From Paenibacillus sp. IHBB 10380 (lineage in GTDB: Bacteria > Bacillota > Bacilli > Paenibacillales > Paenibacillaceae): 64,000 bases of DNA. The position numbers and the translations under genes are program-made. The stretch spans positions 248,001 to 312,000 of the forward strand of contig NZ_CP010976.1 in assembly GCF_000949425.1 (NCBI RefSeq), read 5' to 3'. Each line of letters starts with the position of its first letter. Position 1 is the stretch's first letter. The notes beneath the pieces were generated by a model. It searched no databases and was not told where the DNA came from. It worked only from the letters and a program-made list of their open reading frames with translations. Positions 9,615 through 17,745 of the stretch are shown here, piece by piece.

Positions 9615-9646
9615 GGAGCTGCCTTGGCGCGCGGCTCTCTTTTTTA
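9615..9646 (+). terminator. Rho-independent terminator after the array
   Basis: GAGCTGC (9616-9622) pairs with GCGGCTC (9631-9637), seven pairs including one G-T, with an 8-nt loop and then TCTTTTTT. It would end the CRISPR precursor transcript and any gene stub before it. Confidence 0.75.
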
Positions 9647-9786
9647 TTGGAGTAACGAATCGGCAATACTAGAGCTTTTATCGGCTGAAGGACTACAAGT
9701 CGGAACTAGACTCCTGTCACGATTCAATTTCTGTCGCATATCATGAATTCGTATCTATCACGTAACGAGTGGAGTGGGAATAAACA

Positions 9787-10467
9787 ATGGCAACATCCTA
9801 TATGGATTACACGAAACCAGATGTTCAATATTTTTTTGATGTCAATAAAAATCGATTGAAAACTAGGAACGCTGAAAACTTCATTAATCGGTTGGGACGG
9901 GAAAATTTAAATACGCTTGGTGACGTTTCATTGCTTGATATTTATTTAAGCAGAGGACGTGTCGTTGAACCGCATTATCATCAAAATGCAGCAGAACTTG
10001 TTTATTGCATTTCAGGATCTGCGATGGTTTCTCTCATTAATCCTTTCAATAATATAATCACCAACGTTACGATCACCCCAGGACAAGTGGCCAATATTCC
10101 GCAAGGTTGGTGGCATTGGGAAGTAGCTCTAGAGGATAAAACCCACTTGCTCGCCATATTTGATGCTCCATATCCGGAGTATATTTTCGGGTCTGATATT
10201 CTTACGAAAACGCCGATAGAAGTCCTCTCCCATACGTATTGTTTAGATCCCGAATTATTGAAGAAAGTACTTAAGCCACTAAATAACGAAACCATCGTAA
10301 TTGGGCCTACGGATGAATGTGTGATGCAAGCTCAACAACAGCAGCAACAGCACCAACAGCACCATGCTAATGCTTCTTTTTGTAATGGGAGCAGTCATCC
10401 CAACGCAGCACCTCAATATCATTATCATCCACAAAGCCATTGTCATAATGGGTATCCGAATCGTTGA
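9787..10467 (+). CDS. Cupin protein with Gln/His-rich tail
   Basis: A 226-residue single-cupin protein. Cupin motif 1 is GRVVEPHYHQNAAELVYCISG with metal ligands H63, H65 and E70; motif 2 is GQVANIPQGWWHWE with H110. This resembles one half of the oxalate-decarboxylase type bicupins. From about residue 177 the protein becomes low-complexity, with a run of glutamines broken by His and then scattered His and two Cys. That tail could bind metal or help self-association. GGAGTGGG lies upstream of the ATG. It sits alone between terminators. The substrate is unknown; a spore-surface role is only a guess from the oxalate decarboxylase relatives. Confidence 0.75.
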   Translation: MATSYMDYTKPDVQYFFDVNKNRLKTRNAENFINRLGRENLNTLGDVSLLDIYLSRGRVVEPHYHQNAAELVYCISGSAMVSLINPFNNIITNVTITPGQVANIPQGWWHWEVALEDKTHLLAIFDAPYPEYIFGSDILTKTPIEVLSHTYCLDPELLKKVLKPLNNETIVIGPTDECVMQAQQQQQQHQQHHANASFCNGSSHPNAAPQYHYHPQSHCHNGYPNR

Positions 10468-10510
10468 TTGTTCTGAGAAAAGGTATTGGAGAAGTAATCT
10501 ATCTGCTTGC

Positions 10511-10547
10511 AAAGAAGAGGAGTGTGTTTACTTCTCTTCTTTTTTTG
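10511..10547 (+). terminator. Rho-independent terminator after the cupin gene
   Basis: AAAGAAGAGGAG (10511-10522) pairs with CTTCTCTTCTTT (10531-10542), 12 pairs with one G-T, with an 8-nt loop and a long T run. Confidence 0.85.
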
Positions 10548-10590
10548 CATTCTACTCGACGTTTCAGTGATTCCACCATTTTGTAAGTGT

Positions 10591-10603
10591 TATACTTAGT
10601 ATA
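10591..10603. promoter_or_regulatory. Short palindrome upstream of the ftsW/rodA-like gene
   Basis: TATACT-T-AGTATA is a perfect 6-1-6 palindrome about 65 bp before the start codon of the next gene, in its likely promoter region. It could be an operator half-site pair, or simply overlapping -10-like sequences. No regulator can be assigned. Confidence 0.25.
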
Positions 10604-10666
10604 CTGTCGCTCTCGAGTACATCTTTTTTTTGAAATTTCAAGCATTAGAAACGGGAGGACGCATTG

Positions 10667-11863
10667 ATGCTACAAAGCAAGTGGAAAAAAATAGATTGGA
10701 TGATTGTAGTCATATTGTTGATATTCATGGTCATTAGTGTAGCTCTAGTACATAGTGGCATCTCTGCTTGGCCCAAATTCGAAGGCTCCGATAAACGAAT
10801 GGTGTTTTATTACCTTGTGGGCTTTATTTGTTTTTTTGGAATGTTTCTATTGGATTTTCGACTTCTCCTTAAATATCACTGGTTTGTCCTTGCTGTGGGT
10901 CTATTCTTACTTGTTATTGTCCTGTTTATAGGAGATACAGTGAATGGGGCGAAGGGATGGATTGAAATCCCAGGGGTTGGCCTGAATATTCAGCCAGCTG
11001 AATTTTTTAAACTTGTGCTTATTATTTCCCTTACTGCCTTACTTGGGCAGCGAAATAAAATGGAACTTGCCTTTTGGCGAGATATTGTACCGCTTTCTTT
11101 GTTTGCATTGATACCCTTTGGCATTGTTATGAAACAGAATGATATAGGGAATGCGCTTAGCTATCTTGTCATTTTGTTAGGAGTTTTGTGGATCGGCAAA
11201 TTGAAATACTCACATTCCATCATTATATTACTTATTCTCACAGTATCTCTCTTGGTAGGAATTAAATCATATATTGCTTTTCATGATCAGATCGTAACGT
11301 ATTTGGAGAGTACTGATAGACAACATTGGCTGAATAGAATAGATCCTTGGTTACTTCCTGATGAGGCTAGCAGTGATGCGTCTTATCATACTAGAAATGC
11401 CCTTGTGGCTATCGCTTCTGGGGGGATGTTTGGAGAAGGGTATATGAAGGGATCCTATGTTCAATTTGGATTTGTACCGTATACGTATTCTGACTCCATC
11501 ATTGTTGTAGTAGCTGAGGAATTCGGGTTTATCGGTGTGTCGGTACTTGTGCTGCTCTATTTTATTCTGATTTATCGGTTAATTATCATTGCATTAGAGT
11601 GCAAAAGGCGAGAAGGACCTATTCTTATCGTTGGGATTATAGCTATGTTATTGTATCAAATTTTTGAGAATATTGGCATGTTCATAGGTTTAATGCCCTT
11701 AACTGGAATTACACTGCCTTTTATCAGTTTTGGAGGAAGTTCTTTATTGATTAACATGCTTAGCATAGGTCTAGTAATTAGTATTCAGTTGTATGGGCAG
11801 GATGAAGATGAGCTGGTAGCTACACATTTATATAAGAAAGTGGACATGGAGAATGTAGAGTGA
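10667..11863 (+). CDS. FtsW/RodA/SpoVE family glycosyltransferase
   Basis: A 398-residue polytopic membrane protein of the SEDS family, which polymerises lipid II glycans together with a class B PBP. About ten hydrophobic segments are visible. Family signatures are IQPAEFFKL, NDIGNALSY, GGMFGEGYMKGSYVQFGFVP followed by YSDSIIVVVAEEFGFIG, and the C-terminal GLMPLTGITLPFISFGGSS. I start at ATG 10667 behind GGGAGGACG; a TTG directly before it is in frame. Without a neighbouring PBP I cannot say which of elongation, division or sporulation it serves. Confidence 0.88.
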   Translation: MLQSKWKKIDWMIVVILLIFMVISVALVHSGISAWPKFEGSDKRMVFYYLVGFICFFGMFLLDFRLLLKYHWFVLAVGLFLLVIVLFIGDTVNGAKGWIEIPGVGLNIQPAEFFKLVLIISLTALLGQRNKMELAFWRDIVPLSLFALIPFGIVMKQNDIGNALSYLVILLGVLWIGKLKYSHSIIILLILTVSLLVGIKSYIAFHDQIVTYLESTDRQHWLNRIDPWLLPDEASSDASYHTRNALVAIASGGMFGEGYMKGSYVQFGFVPYTYSDSIIVVVAEEFGFIGVSVLVLLYFILIYRLIIIALECKRREGPILIVGIIAMLLYQIFENIGMFIGLMPLTGITLPFISFGGSSLLINMLSIGLVISIQLYGQDEDELVATHLYKKVDMENVE

Positions 11864-11911
11864 GAGAATACATATTATATAATTTGATGAGAGAAAGGAA
11901 TTGAGAACACG

Positions 11912-12898
11912 ATGATACGATTTGGTGTGATTGGAACGAACTGGATTACGGAGCGCTTCATTCAAGCGGCAGTAGAAACAGAACAATTTGTCCTGACTGC
12001 GGTCTATTCACGCAAAGAAGAGAAGGGCAGAGTGTTTGCCGCTAATTATAACGATCCTAAGGTCTATACGGATTTGGAGCAAATGGTATCGAGTGATGAA
12101 TTGGATGCGGTATATATTGCAAGTCCTAATTCTTTTCATGCAGAGCAAGCAATTCTATGTATGAATCACGGAAAGCATGTTTTGTGTGAGAAACCAATGG
12201 CTTCGAATTCGGCTGAATTACAGAAGATGATCGATGTGGCACGAAGTAATAATGTCGTATTAATGGAAGCTTTGAAATCTACACTCATGCCTAATTTTAG
12301 AATTATGAAGGATAATCTGTATAAAATAGGTCGGGTGCGGCGCTATTTTGCAAGCTACTGTCAGTATTCATCACGTTATGATGCTTTTTTACAGGGAAAG
12401 GTTCTGAATGCTTTCAATCCTACTTATTCTAATGGTTCATTGATGGATTTGGGAATTTACTGTATATATCCTATGGTGACACTGTTCGGTAAGCCTGATA
12501 CGGTTCATGCCGTGGGTATCATGTTGTCTTCGGGAGTGGATGGTGAAGGTAGTATGGTCATGCGTTATAAAGATATGGATGCGATTATCATGCATTCCAA
12601 GATTGCTGATTCTTATTTGCCTACAGAAATTCAGGGAGAGAATGGGACGATGGTCATTGATAAGATCAATCAGCCTTATGATGTCAAAATCCATTATAGA
12701 GATGGTACGGTTGAAGATCTGTCCCGTCCGCAGGTACATGAATCTATGTTCTATGAAATTCAGGAGTTTATAGGGTTGTTACAGAGTAATCAACGGGATA
12801 GCTCAATCAATTCACTGGCGAATTCACTTATGGTGGCAGAGGTGATGGAGGACGCAAGAAAACAGATCGGTCTTCGGTATGAGACTGATTTATTTTAG
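11912..12898 (+). CDS. Gfo/Idh/MocA-family NAD(P)-dependent oxidoreductase
   Basis: A 328-residue sugar or cyclitol dehydrogenase-type protein. The Rossmann fold starts MIRFGVIGTNWIT, and the family motif CEKP, with its conserved Lys, is at 92-95 after NHGKHVL. SLMDLGIYCIYPM is the second-domain active-site region seen in the dihydrodiol-dehydrogenase-like branch. GAGAAAGGAATT lies before the ATG. It is 48 bp from the ftsW/rodA-like gene, and no terminator separates them, so they may be co-transcribed. The substrate is unknown. Confidence 0.87.
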   Translation: MIRFGVIGTNWITERFIQAAVETEQFVLTAVYSRKEEKGRVFAANYNDPKVYTDLEQMVSSDELDAVYIASPNSFHAEQAILCMNHGKHVLCEKPMASNSAELQKMIDVARSNNVVLMEALKSTLMPNFRIMKDNLYKIGRVRRYFASYCQYSSRYDAFLQGKVLNAFNPTYSNGSLMDLGIYCIYPMVTLFGKPDTVHAVGIMLSSGVDGEGSMVMRYKDMDAIIMHSKIADSYLPTEIQGENGTMVIDKINQPYDVKIHYRDGTVEDLSRPQVHESMFYEIQEFIGLLQSNQRDSSINSLANSLMVAEVMEDARKQIGLRYETDLF

Positions 12899-12962
12899 TG
12901 TGCAGAATCAGCTAAACATTCAAGCTGGATAGAATATAGCTTCATAAAGTAAGGAGAAGAGC

Positions 12963-13487
12963 ATGTTTGATCCTACCGTTTATGAGAATTTAAAAGTGGC
13001 CTTCGAGAACCATGTGTACGATTTGGACAATCTAGATAAGCAAATTATGATTACGAATCGGATCGACCGCATGGAGTTGTCTGTCATGTCTAGATTGTTT
13101 GCGCTCCAGTTCTCTCGGCTGGATCATGAGGATATCGTTGCCGAGATTCGGCTGGAATCCTCTGTACAAGATCTGGCGAATGAAATATTGGAGCTACCAG
13201 ATGAAGTTCCGGGGTGTGTGCTACGAATATTCTTTTATATGCCGATTGCGAACGTTACTGTACAGTGCAGACAGATTGAAGAGATCATCCAGAATATTTG
13301 GAAGCCTGAGTTGAAGCCTATACAGTCATTAAGTTACGTGTACGGGGAAGAGCATGCGATCCATACAAATACGATAGAGCTGAGATTCAATCGTAAAATT
13401 AATGAGGATCAGATGGATGATATTCCAGAGTTGATCGGTCATGTGCTCCAAACGCTTGATGAATTGCAACACATGGGTATGGCATAA
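12963..13487 (+). CDS. Hypothetical protein, 174 residues
   Basis: I do not recognise a family. It is an acidic, soluble protein with no signal peptide or membrane segment. It has helical N- and C-termini and a central beta-like stretch (VLRIFFYMPIANVTVQC). AAGGAGAAGAGC lies before the ATG, which supports real translation. It is followed at 18 bp by the YpsA-like gene, so the two may be co-transcribed. Confidence 0.65.
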   Translation: MFDPTVYENLKVAFENHVYDLDNLDKQIMITNRIDRMELSVMSRLFALQFSRLDHEDIVAEIRLESSVQDLANEILELPDEVPGCVLRIFFYMPIANVTVQCRQIEEIIQNIWKPELKPIQSLSYVYGEEHAIHTNTIELRFNRKINEDQMDDIPELIGHVLQTLDELQHMGMA

Positions 13488-13505
13488 ACGAAAGGGTGTT
13501 AGGAG

Positions 13506-14063
13506 ACGAAGAATCTTCTCGTTACAGGGTATCGTGCACATGAGCTCAATATTTTTAATCAGAAACATGTGGGCATCGAATATATCAAAAAAGCGATCAC
13601 AGGTAAATTGATTCCCCTCATAGAAGATGGGTTAGAATGGGTGATTACGCCTGGACAGTATGGTGTTGATCTATGGGCCTGTGAAGCCGTCATCGCTCTG
13701 AAAGAACAATATCCCAGCTTGAAATTGTCTATTATGTCAGCTTACCTCAATCCAGAAGAGAAATGGAAAGAAGATAAGAAAGATTATTTCAATGATATTT
13801 TAAAGGGTGTAGATTATTATGGTATCGTCAGTAAGCAACCGTATCAGGGAACATGGCAATTCACTGCAAGGGATGACTTATTATTCAGAAAAACAGACGG
13901 AATCTTACTGATCTATGATGAGGATGCAGGTGAGGGCAGCCCTAAATTCATGAAGGATAAAGCCTTAAAGAAGAACATTCAGGATGGATATGTGTATTTA
14001 AACATTACATCAGAAGATATTCAAAGCATAGCGGATGAAGAGAATGATCGTTCATTTGATTAA
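13506..14063 (+). CDS. YpsA-like SLOG/DUF1273 protein, apparent ACG start
   Basis: The protein matches B. subtilis YpsA as I remember it (a Rossmann/SLOG nucleotide-binding fold linked to cell division and stress). Segments include YIKKAI, EGLEWVITPGQYGVDLWA, ILLIYDEDAGEGSPKFM and ALKK. The conserved N-terminus (LLVTGYRAHELNIFNQK) is encoded upstream of the first ordinary start codon, GTG 13569. In that frame a TAG lies at 13500-13502 and the only start-like codon is ACG 13506, with AAAGGG at 13491-13496 nine bases upstream. So either ACG is used, or an ATG has mutated, or the base is a sequence error. With the ACG start it is 185 residues. Confidence 0.75.
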   Translation, partial: TKNLLVTGYRAHELNIFNQKHVGIEYIKKAITGKLIPLIEDGLEWVITPGQYGVDLWACEAVIALKEQYPSLKLSIMSAYLNPEEKWKEDKKDYFNDILKGVDYYGIVSKQPYQGTWQFTARDDLLFRKTDGILLIYDEDAGEGSPKFMKDKALKKNIQDGYVYLNITSEDIQSIADEENDRSFD

Positions 14064-14080
14064 AGGTGAGTGTAAGTACT

Positions 14081-14134
14081 TAAGACAGTAAGCCATCGGT
14101 AGAAATACAATTCCACCGATGACTTGCTGTCTTA
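14081..14134. terminator. Long imperfect hairpin, probable bidirectional terminator
   Basis: TAAGACAG (14081-14088) pairs with CTGTCTTA (14127-14134), and inside it CATCGGT (14094-14100) pairs with ACCGATG. It is followed by ATTTGTGTGTTTT. It lies between the YpsA-like gene and the two-component promoter. Confidence 0.6.
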
Positions 14135-14143
14135 TTTGTGTGT

Positions 14144-14173
14144 TTTCACTTTCTGATATGTAGATGCTATAAT
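14144..14173 (+). promoter_or_regulatory. Candidate promoter of the two-component operon
   Basis: TTTCAC (14144-14149) and a perfect TATAAT (14168-14173) with an 18-bp spacer, about 38 bp before the response-regulator start codon. Confidence 0.45.
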
Positions 14174-14211
14174 GATGTCCCATAATACATTGTTAAGTTA
14201 AGGAGTACAAA

Positions 14212-14859
14212 ATGAACATACTGATTGCAGATGATGATCTCGACATGCTCAGAATAATAGTCGCGTATTTTAGAAAAGAAGGTTTTCAAATATTCCCCGC
14301 TCAAGATGGAGAAGAAGCTCTGGATATTTGTATGAATCACAAAATAGATTTGGCAATACTCGATTGGATGATGCCCAAAGTAAGCGGTATAGAAGTATGC
14401 AAGAGATTAAAAAAGCAACAATTTGCTAAGGTATTGATGTTAACTGCAAAAGGTGAACAGGAAGAAGAATTGATGGCGTTACAAACAGGTGCTGACGATT
14501 ACGTGCGTAAACCTTTCGAACCTCGTATCTTGATTTTGCGGGCCAAGAAACTACTTCATATGGAGGAAGATATCACACTCGGGCGTTTGCGAGTAAATAT
14601 GCGAGGCGGAAAGATCTATAAGGACGGAGTCGACCTGGAAGTTACGAATAAGGAATTCCAGTTAATGAAGTGCCTACTTGAACACAAAGGGCATATTCTA
14701 AGTAGAAAAGTATTGTTAGATCAGGTGTGGGGATTTGATTATTTCGGGGAAGAAAGAACAGTCGATACTCATATTCGGAGACTTAGGGAGAAAGTGGGAG
14801 AAGGATTAATTAAGACGTATCGAGGCAGTGGATACAGTCTGGAAATTCCCTATGAGTAA
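14212..14859 (+). CDS. OmpR-family response regulator
   Basis: A 215-residue receiver plus winged-helix DNA-binding protein. The acidic cluster ADDD is at 6-9, the phospho-acceptor is D51 in AILDWMMPK, the switch Thr is T78 (MLTAKG), and the conserved Lys is K100 in VRKPF. The C-terminal domain has EVTNKEFQLMKCLLEH and the recognition helix region RTVDTHIRRLREK. Its stop overlaps the histidine kinase start by 8 bp. Its target genes are unknown; the GH5/phosphoesterase pair downstream is a natural guess. Confidence 0.93.
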   Translation: MNILIADDDLDMLRIIVAYFRKEGFQIFPAQDGEEALDICMNHKIDLAILDWMMPKVSGIEVCKRLKKQQFAKVLMLTAKGEQEEELMALQTGADDYVRKPFEPRILILRAKKLLHMEEDITLGRLRVNMRGGKIYKDGVDLEVTNKEFQLMKCLLEHKGHILSRKVLLDQVWGFDYFGEERTVDTHIRRLREKVGEGLIKTYRGSGYSLEIPYE

Positions 14860-16237
14860 GCTGAGTCGAAAGTTATTTTGGCGTATTGCGTGTATGATTT
14901 GTTTGGTATTCGCTGTTTCATTCTTGGTAACTACGTTTTTTCTGCCTAAATATATTCTGTATCAGCAAAAGATGAATTTAGCGCAACTGACCAACCACAT
15001 GAGCAATGAAACAGTTGAATCTCTAATCCAAACGAAGAGGGAACTGGAACAGCAATACAACGTAACGATTGTAAGCACCGATTTCGTAACTAATCCGAAT
15101 GATTTGAATGATGCTATTCGAACCAAGTTAAATAGCGAAGGCATTACGTTAGCGAAATTCTGGCTAACGGAAGATAGTATTCAGGATCTTAAATATGGGA
15201 ATCCGGTCTACAAGTTGTATAGTCAGACGAAGCTTAACACCAGTTTCCTTGTCACGATCCTCCGAATGGACGATACACTCTTCGTCATCGGTGATACGAT
15301 TGCGCATTCGGATCAGTCGATTCGAGCCGTTAATAAATTCAATTTGTATATTGCCATCAGCGCACTGTTCTTTACCCTTGGATTAGCGTGGGTTATCGCA
15401 AGACAAATCATTCGTCCTCTGAAGGAATTGGCAAAAAACGCCGAAGATATCTCCAATCTTCAATTCCGTACAACGAACATAAAGACGGGTGATGAAATTG
15501 AATTGTTGGCGGCGAGCATTAATCAGATGAGCGATAAATTGAAGGAAGCGCACCTAGCTCTAGAAGAAAAAAATCAAAATTTACGGAACTTTATTTCTGA
15601 TATTTCACACGAGTTAAAAACACCCATTGCTTTGATAAAGGCTTATTCCTTGGGCATCAGAGATGAATTGGACGACGGCACATTCTTACATGTTATTGAT
15701 AGAAAAACAGATGAAATGTCCCAGTTAGTGGACAAGTTGCTTCACTTAGCCAAGCTTCAGAATGAGCCCTATTCGATGGTGGATTTTGATTTCCAAGCGT
15801 TACTTGAGAGTGTTCTGGATAATTTCCAGGTCGCAATACAGAAAGAGCAGAAGATTGTTGAGGTGGATGGTAGTCAACTTCTACATCCTATGGTTCGAGG
15901 TGATCAACAGAAAATCGGGATCGTTCTGGATAATTTTATAAGCAACGCGCTTAAATATTCGAGTGAACCCAAGATAGGTATATCACTAGTGAATGAAGGA
16001 GATCGGTTGGTATTTACAATTCGAAACGGCATTCGGGCCTGGGATGAACAGGATGTGAATCAAATATGGCAGCCTTTCTTTGTATTAGATAGATCACGGA
16101 ATAAACAGCTTAGCGGGTCGGGTCTGGGGCTGTCCATCGTGCAAGCCATCTTAGAAAAACATGAGGCGCCTTATGGAATTCATGCAAAGGATAAAGAGAT
16201 CGAATTTTATTTCTCCTTGCCGATACGTTCAGATTAA
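14852..16237 (+). CDS. Membrane sensor histidine kinase
   Basis: A 461-residue sensor kinase. Two membrane segments (about 11-31 and 164-184) flank an extracytoplasmic sensor of about 130 residues. A HAMP linker follows, then the HisKA box with H253 in SDISHELKTP, the N box DNFISNALKYS, and the G box GSGLGLSIV. I start at ATG 14852, overlapping the regulator stop by 8 bp; an in-frame GTG at 14828 is possible. The degenerate F box is the only weak motif. The signal cannot be inferred. Confidence 0.92.
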   Translation: MSKLSRKLFWRIACMICLVFAVSFLVTTFFLPKYILYQQKMNLAQLTNHMSNETVESLIQTKRELEQQYNVTIVSTDFVTNPNDLNDAIRTKLNSEGITLAKFWLTEDSIQDLKYGNPVYKLYSQTKLNTSFLVTILRMDDTLFVIGDTIAHSDQSIRAVNKFNLYIAISALFFTLGLAWVIARQIIRPLKELAKNAEDISNLQFRTTNIKTGDEIELLAASINQMSDKLKEAHLALEEKNQNLRNFISDISHELKTPIALIKAYSLGIRDELDDGTFLHVIDRKTDEMSQLVDKLLHLAKLQNEPYSMVDFDFQALLESVLDNFQVAIQKEQKIVEVDGSQLLHPMVRGDQQKIGIVLDNFISNALKYSSEPKIGISLVNEGDRLVFTIRNGIRAWDEQDVNQIWQPFFVLDRSRNKQLSGSGLGLSIVQAILEKHEAPYGIHAKDKEIEFYFSLPIRSD

Positions 16238-16351
16238 TGAAGATACATGGTGGCGATTTCGCTGCGATATTTTCTTGAAATAGTACGCCTAGCCAAGCGG
16301 ATGTAGCTCATACCCATGCCTTCCCACCCAACATAGTAACTCTTTCACCAA

Positions 16352-16380
16352 GGACGCCGAGAGGCGTTCTTCTTGTTTTG
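16352..16380 (+). terminator. Rho-independent terminator after the histidine kinase
   Basis: GGACGCC (16352-16358) pairs with GGCGTTC (16363-16369), seven pairs with one G-T, with a GAGA loop and then TTCTTGTTTTG. Confidence 0.65.
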
Positions 16381-16431
16381 TCATATTGGCGTAACAAAGA
16401 TAGAATATGCTTATTTTCGAGGTGATTCATA

Positions 16432-17745
16432 ATGAACAATGTAAGAAAGAAAGATGGATGGTCAAGGGTAAGAAACGGTTTGCTTATCTCGACCATTCTA
16501 GCTACTGTAGCTGGATGCAGTCTTAACTCCACGGTGCCTTTAGAAACGAAAGGCCAGAACAGCAGCCAAGTGGAGAACATAGAGGCCCCTTCAGAGAAAA
16601 TGAACTATTGGAATGAACAGCGAAGAGGGTCCAATTTCATGAATTCCACTTCGTTGCTGGGCAATTACCAAGCAGCTAAGGAACAGGGAATTGAGTTCAT
16701 CCGGCTCGCGCCTGACAAATGGGGCAAAGAACGAGATCACTTGTTCAGCGATAAACCGGATAGCAAACCTAATGAAGATTTTCTGATAGGTAGTTCGGAT
16801 CGATATGAGGGGATTGTGGAAGAAGATTTTGCAAGACTCAGAGCAGATCTGGATGCGGCTGAAGCCAAAGGGATGAAAGTCATATTGACGGTACTTAGCC
16901 TACCCGGAGATCGATGGCGGCAGTTTAACGGGGCTAAGAATGATGATCGTATATGGCAAGAGCCTGATTATCATAGTCAATCGGCCCTCTTCTGGAAGGA
17001 TCTTGCCACCCGACTGAAAGATCATCCTGCTATTATTGGTTATAACCTTATTAATGAGCCACACCCGGAAACAGCAACAGGTTTTAATGACTTCTGGACT
17101 CAGGATTACACGGAGTGGTACGCCAAAGTACAGAATACAGCAGCAGATTTGAACTCGCTCTATGACGTGATGATCAAAGCGATTAGGACCGTTGATACGG
17201 AGACGCCCATTATTGTTGATTCTGGACTTTATGCAACGCCTTGGGCATTCAATTATTTGAAACCTGTGGATGATCCTAACGTTCTATACGCTTTTCATAT
17301 GTATGAGCCTTATGAATTGACTAGTCAAAATAAGAAAAAAGGATTCACTTATTCTTATCCGGGTACTGTCAAGGTCGGAAATGACGAGAAGGAAATGAAG
17401 TTTGATCGCCAAGCCCTTAAACAATTCTTGGAGCCGGTCGCCAAGTGGGCAACTGTTAATCATGTACCCGCCAATCAGATTATTGCATCAGAATTCGGAA
17501 CCAACCGAATGATCAAGGGAGCAGATCAGTATATGGAGGATCTGATTTCTATTTTCAATGAATACGGCTGGCACTGGTCTTTCTATGCATTTCGTGAAGA
17601 TACTTGGGATGGGATGGACTATGAATTTGGTAGTGAAAAGCCGGGTTGGGAATATTGGGATGCGAGAGATAAAGGGGAACTCTTCATTCATGCCCCATCG
17701 AACAATCCAATTTGGAATGCCATCAAGAAGGGCCTTACGCAGTGA
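16432..17745 (+). CDS. GH5-family glycoside hydrolase lipoprotein
   Basis: A 437-residue cellulase-like (beta/alpha)8 hydrolase. The N-terminus has a basic start, a hydrophobic stretch and lipobox ATVAGC with the lipid-anchored Cys at 29, so it should sit on the outer face of the membrane. The acid/base is E209 in IGYNLINEPHPE and the nucleophile is E354 in QIIASEFGTNR, both typical of family 5. An FHMYEPY segment (288-294) provides the conserved His/Tyr pair. GAGGTGATT precedes the ATG. The membrane anchoring and the coupled phosphoesterase suggest a role at the cell surface, not bulk cellulose digestion. The substrate is unknown. Confidence 0.87.
   Translation: MNNVRKKDGWSRVRNGLLISTILATVAGCSLNSTVPLETKGQNSSQVENIEAPSEKMNYWNEQRRGSNFMNSTSLLGNYQAAKEQGIEFIRLAPDKWGKERDHLFSDKPDSKPNEDFLIGSSDRYEGIVEEDFARLRADLDAAEAKGMKVILTVLSLPGDRWRQFNGAKNDDRIWQEPDYHSQSALFWKDLATRLKDHPAIIGYNLINEPHPETATGFNDFWTQDYTEWYAKVQNTAADLNSLYDVMIKAIRTVDTETPIIVDSGLYATPWAFNYLKPVDDPNVLYAFHMYEPYELTSQNKKKGFTYSYPGTVKVGNDEKEMKFDRQALKQFLEPVAKWATVNHVPANQIIASEFGTNRMIKGADQYMEDLISIFNEYGWHWSFYAFREDTWDGMDYEFGSEKPGWEYWDARDKGELFIHAPSNNPIWNAIKKGLTQ

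Noticed and set aside
13569..14063. YpsA-like protein starting at GTG 13569
   Set aside because: It would delete the conserved first strand and loop (VTGYRAHELNIF), which is encoded in frame just upstream.
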